NCBI GenBank assembly: GCA_946553095.1
Contig: CAMNRN010000003.1
Coordinates: forward strand, 1-52,228
Source: an uncultured Mycoplasmatota bacterium
Lineage (GTDB): Bacteria > Bacillota_I > Bacilli_A > RF39 > UBA660
DNA: 52,228 nucleotides
Direction of reading: 5' to 3'
The position numbers were made by a program, and so were the translations under genes. This document shows, in pieces, positions 50,831-52,228 of the stretch. Below the pieces are notes generated by a model. It was not told the DNA's origin. It was given only the letters and a program-made list of their open reading frames with translations, and searched no databases. Position 1 is the stretch's first letter, and each line of letters begins with the position of its first letter.

Positions 50831-51425
50831 AAAGATTACGAGAAAAATTAGTCAAGGGGTATATGTTCTTACTACTTCAAGTGGTGGATGTGTAGTAGAT
50901 GCTGTATCACAGGTTAGTGCGGGAGATAATCCTTATATATCTGTGGCAGTTATGAAAAGTAATTATACTTGTGAGTTAGTGAAAAAAAATAAAAAGTTTG
51001 CTTTATCTGTGTTGGGAAGAGATGTTTCAGGAAATATTATAGATACATTTGGGTTAAAATCAGGGCGAGATATTGATAAATTTCAAAATGTTGATTTATT
51101 AAGGGAAGATGATTTGCCTGTACTTAAAGATTCTTTAGGGTATATGATTTGCGAAGTAATTGATCAAATAGATACAGGAAGTCATATTTTATATATTGGA
51201 AAATTGGTAGAAGCAGATGTATTTAAAGATACAGAGGTTTTGACTTATCAATATTATCAAGAACATAAAGATGAATATATAAGGTTTGAAACTATGAAGG
51301 GAAAAATAGCTTGGGTTTGTACAATGTGTGGATATGTTTATTATGGTGAAATATTGCCAGATGATTTTATATGTTCTAGGTGTGGTGTTGGCAAAGAATA
51401 TTTTGAAAAAAGAGAGGATGCTTAA
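50820..51425 (+). CDS. Flavin reductase-like domain fused to rubredoxin
   Basis: This 201-aa protein has an FMN-binding flavin-reductase-like domain at residues 1-155 (ISQGVYVLTTSSGG, ISVAVMKSNYTCELV, FALSVL). A C-terminal rubredoxin holds two CxxC pairs (VCTMCGYVYYGE and ICSRCGVG). Such fusions (high molecular weight rubredoxin) pass electrons to oxygen- or NO-reducing flavodiiron proteins in anaerobes. Translation begins at GTG 50820 with AAGGGGAG 7 bp upstream. It ends 2 bp before the SDR gene. Confidence 0.9.
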   Translation: MKNKKITRKISQGVYVLTTSSGGCVVDAVSQVSAGDNPYISVAVMKSNYTCELVKKNKKFALSVLGRDVSGNIIDTFGLKSGRDIDKFQNVDLLREDDLPVLKDSLGYMICEVIDQIDTGSHILYIGKLVEADVFKDTEVLTYQYYQEHKDEYIRFETMKGKIAWVCTMCGYVYYGEILPDDFICSRCGVGKEYFEKREDA

Positions 51426-51427
51426 TT

Positions 51428-52165
51428 ATGTTAAATAAAAAGGTGGCAATTGTTACCGGGGGAACAAGAGGAATAGGTTTAGAAATTGTTAGGACTTTTA
51501 AAAAGAATCAGGCCGAGGTGGTTTTGTTCGGTTCAAAAGAAGAATCTGTTATGAAAACCGTTAGTTTGCTAAAAGAGGAAGGTATTGATGTTTTAGGTTA
51601 TTATCCTAATTTAAATGATTATGAAGAAATAGAAAAAAAAGTAAAAGAAATATATGAACGTTATGGACATATTGATATTTTAGTAAATAATGCAGGAATA
51701 TCAGCAAATAAGAAAATAGAAGATACGTCGATTGATGAATTTAATAGCATTATAGATCTTAATGTTAAAGCTATTTTTAATATGACAAAAGCTGTGGTTC
51801 CTTATATGAAGAAGGAAAAAAGCGGAGTTATTTTAAATACTAGTTCAATGGTTAGTATTTATGGCCAACCAAGTGGTGTTGGATATCCTGCTAGTAAGTT
51901 TGCTGTTAATGGTATTACTAAGTCACTGGCTAGAGAACTTGCTTCTGATAATATTAGAGTAAATGCTGTTGCACCAGGGATTACTAATACAGATATGGTG
52001 GCAAAATTGCCAAAGGAAATGATTGATCCTCTTATTAAGAGTATTCCTTTAGGAAGAATTGGCGAAGCTAAAGATATTGCTAATGCCTTTTTGTTTTTAG
52101 CTAGTGATATGGCTAGTTATATAACTGGTGTTATATTATCTGTTGATGGGGCTGCAAGAAGTTAG
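51428..52165 (+). CDS. Short-chain dehydrogenase, FabG-like
   Basis: This 245-aa NAD(P)-dependent oxidoreductase has TGGTRGIG (residues 10-17), NNAG (87-90), catalytic Ser140 (NTSSMVS), Tyr153 and Lys157 (YPASK), and the C-terminal GVILSVDGA. It is closest by eye to 3-oxoacyl-ACP reductase, but without other fatty acid genes nearby the substrate is not fixed. It starts 2 bp after the flavin reductase-rubredoxin gene. Positions 52166-52228 hold only a weak AGTAC/GTACT hairpin. Confidence 0.88.
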   Translation: MLNKKVAIVTGGTRGIGLEIVRTFKKNQAEVVLFGSKEESVMKTVSLLKEEGIDVLGYYPNLNDYEEIEKKVKEIYERYGHIDILVNNAGISANKKIEDTSIDEFNSIIDLNVKAIFNMTKAVVPYMKKEKSGVILNTSSMVSIYGQPSGVGYPASKFAVNGITKSLARELASDNIRVNAVAPGITNTDMVAKLPKEMIDPLIKSIPLGRIGEAKDIANAFLFLASDMASYITGVILSVDGAARS

Positions 52166-52228
52166 AGAGTTAATAGATGCTAGTACCTGTCAAGTACTCA
52201 CTAAATAAAAAGATTAAATTAATTTGAA

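Overview
The window is AT-rich (I estimate about 30% GC) DNA from a Firmicute of the class Bacilli, read with the standard bacterial code (TGA ends several genes, TGG encodes Trp). Support comes from textbook sigma-A promoters, strong AAGGAG-type ribosome binding sites, a CIRCE/HrcA-type heat-shock operator, SufC-SufD-SufS-SufU gene order, TagO/TagA wall-polymer genes, Spo0A-type TGTCGAA boxes and a BclA-like collagen protein. The last two suggest a spore-former or a close relative of one, probably an uncultured gut lineage near Erysipelotrichia/RF39. The species cannot be named from this sequence.

Positions 1-21155 are a surface-glycopolymer locus, nearly all on the plus strand. It holds sugar-nucleotide enzymes (GalE, WecB), a four-part ABC uptake and LicC-type cytidylyltransferase cassette (likely choline phosphate or 2-aminoethylphosphonate), TagO and TagA for lipid-linked initiation, a sulfotransferase-like protein, a polymerase-like membrane protein, a Wzx flippase, four further glycosyltransferases, GtrA/GtrB-like proteins, and two paralogous large membrane proteins, one fused to a beta-propeller domain.

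Positions 21222-26110 hold a membrane-anchored unknown, a cation efflux protein, a compact RNA locus and a fused MacB-like ABC transporter. The RNA locus (23166-23482) has Spo0A-type boxes, a sigma-A promoter, a 22-28 aa hydrophobic peptide ORF, a convergent antisense RNA and a 5'-3' panhandle. A second Spo0A-box promoter at 38792-38850 drives a putative non-coding RNA with the same panhandle-plus-T-run design.

Positions 26130-27819 and 46842-50178 encode three paralogous surface proteins with a TasA/camelysin-like N-terminus. Their C-termini carry a roughly 23-codon cassette in which 12 aligned positions vary freely, yet all 36 codons at those positions end in C or T. This NNY pattern is the mark of adenine-directed mutagenesis of AAY template codons by a diversity-generating retroelement (DGR). 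No reverse transcriptase or template repeat is visible in the window, so the machinery must lie elsewhere. Two of the three genes have a duplicated consensus promoter with a palindromic operator.

Positions 27869-46828 are mostly housekeeping: hsp20 under CIRCE, tag, a solitary HipA-like kinase, tex, a minimal SUF operon with a short SufB/SufD protein, an LppM-like lipoprotein, serS, miaB, a collagen-like protein on the minus strand, tRNA-Met, a rhodanese lipoprotein, a DUF218 protein and a glycolipid/deacetylase/flippase operon. Two genes (32489-33193 and 41521-42246) are cut by single in-frame stops. Positions 50246-52165 hold an unknown protein, a flavin reductase-rubredoxin fusion and a FabG-like SDR, close enough to be one operon.
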